NCBI GenBank assembly: GCA_014859985.1
Contig: JACZKN010000381.1
Location: 1 to 14,951 of the forward strand
DNA: 14,951 nt
Origin: Candidatus Krumholzibacteriia bacterium
Lineage (GTDB): Bacteria > Krumholzibacteriota > Krumholzibacteriia > LZORAL124-64-63
Direction of reading: 5' to 3'
In this document: piece by piece, positions 14,573-14,951 of the stretch
Position numbering within the stretch: the stretch's first letter is position 1
Layout of the letters: the number at the start of each line of letters is the position of its first letter
Made by a program: the position numbers and the translations under genes
Notes under the pieces: generated by a model
The model's database searches: none
The model's input: only the letters and a program-made list of their open reading frames with translations
What the model was told of the DNA's origin: nothing

Positions 14573-14951
14573 TAAATTGTGGGGCGTGCCCCTCGGCGAC
14601 CACGGGACAGCGGACGGCGTGCCCCGGGGCCAGCTCCTGCAGGGGCGGCAATGCCTTGTGGCAGCTTGGTTTGACCAGCGGGCAGGCGAGTCGGAACGGG
14701 CAGCCGGCGAGGTCCGTGGTGCGTCCCGCAGCGACCTGCGCCACCTGATCGCGCCAACCCTCCGCGAGGGCCGCCAGCCGCGAGGGTTGGACCGCCTGCA
14801 GCGCGCGCGTGTACGGATGCCGCGGCGTGGCCCGTGCGCCGCCCGGCATGGCCTCCACCACCACCCCGGCCAGCATCACCAGCACCCGGTCGCAGCGGGT
14901 GATCAGCTCCTCCAGCTGGTGGGACACCAGCACCAGCGCGAGACCCCGGCC
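14562..14951 (-). CDS. Oligopeptide/dipeptide ABC transporter ATP-binding protein, C-terminal part (cut by window edge)
   Basis: The frame is open from the window edge to TAA 14564-14562, giving the last 129 residues. They begin just before the H-loop (LVLVSHQLEEL) and continue through CDRVLVMLAGVVVEAM, the D/H-loop region of an ABC ATPase. The oligopeptide-family C-terminal extension follows, marked by HPYTRALQAV and a four-Cys segment (GCPF, ACP, SCH, RCP). This matches OppD/OppF/DppD/DppF-type ATPases, which power peptide or nickel uptake. The Walker A, signature and Walker B motifs lie outside the window. Only the start of the fragment is missing; no frameshift is seen. OppD- and OppF-type members cannot be told apart from this piece. 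Its 3' end overlaps the receptor promoter. Confidence 0.88.
   Translation of the reverse strand, partial: GRGLALVLVSHQLEELITRCDRVLVMLAGVVVEAMPGGARATPRHPYTRALQAVQPSRLAALAEGWRDQVAQVAAGRTTDLAGCPFRLACPLVKPSCHKALPPLQELAPGHAVRCPVVAEGHAPQFIDT

Overview
The window is a GC-rich stretch of chromosome from a diderm bacterium. Every gene I can support lies on the minus strand, so transcription runs from high to low coordinates. I see no RNA genes, CRISPR arrays, insertion sequences or phage genes. The protein mix points to a high-GC member of the FCB group or a neighbouring candidate phylum, such as Krumholzibacteriota- or Eiseniibacteriota-like lineages. That mix is a PorV/PorQ-family barrel, a secreted protein with a type IX-like C-terminal sorting domain, a GWxTD-family protein, a TonB-dependent receptor with a carboxypeptidase-like front domain, and an ExbB-ExbD-ExbD-TonB set. 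The phylum is an inference from gene families, not from a marker gene.

Layout, in transcription order. (1) 14951-14562: the 3' end of an oligopeptide/dipeptide-type ABC ATPase. (2) 14354-7477: a three-gene unit made of a TonB-dependent outer-membrane receptor (1002 aa), a 940-aa secreted multidomain protein with calcium-loop-like repeats, a Cys-rich module and a C-terminal sorting domain, and a PorV/PorQ-family barrel. A strong sigma70-type promoter at 14544-14572 precedes it and an intrinsic terminator at 7394-7424 follows it. (3) 7264-5627: a secreted GWxTD-family protein with a degenerate signature motif. (4) 5373-2931: exbB-exbD-exbD-tonB, the inner-membrane energy-transducing complex, with a plausible promoter at 5540-5568 and a terminator hairpin at 2864-2895. 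(5) 2639-1: a TolC-family outer-membrane factor, a MacB/LolD-type ABC ATPase overlapping it by 4 bp, and the N-terminal part of a rhomboid-family protease cut by the window edge.

How the parts may fit together: ExbB/ExbD/TonB would power the TonB-dependent receptor. The PorV-like protein is the kind of outer-membrane shuttle that receives type IX cargo, and here it is co-transcribed with a candidate cargo. The cell-envelope theme continues with the TolC/ABC pair and the rhomboid protease. No core type IX secretion genes (PorK/L/M/N, SprA) and no ABC permease or periplasmic adaptor are in the window, so these links are inferences from family knowledge and gene order.

No gap between genes exceeds 300 bp. 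The four largest (2640-2930, 5374-5626, 7265-7476, 14355-14561) hold the promoters and terminators listed. The receptor-receptor-cargo-PorV unit is the best candidate for an under-described system.
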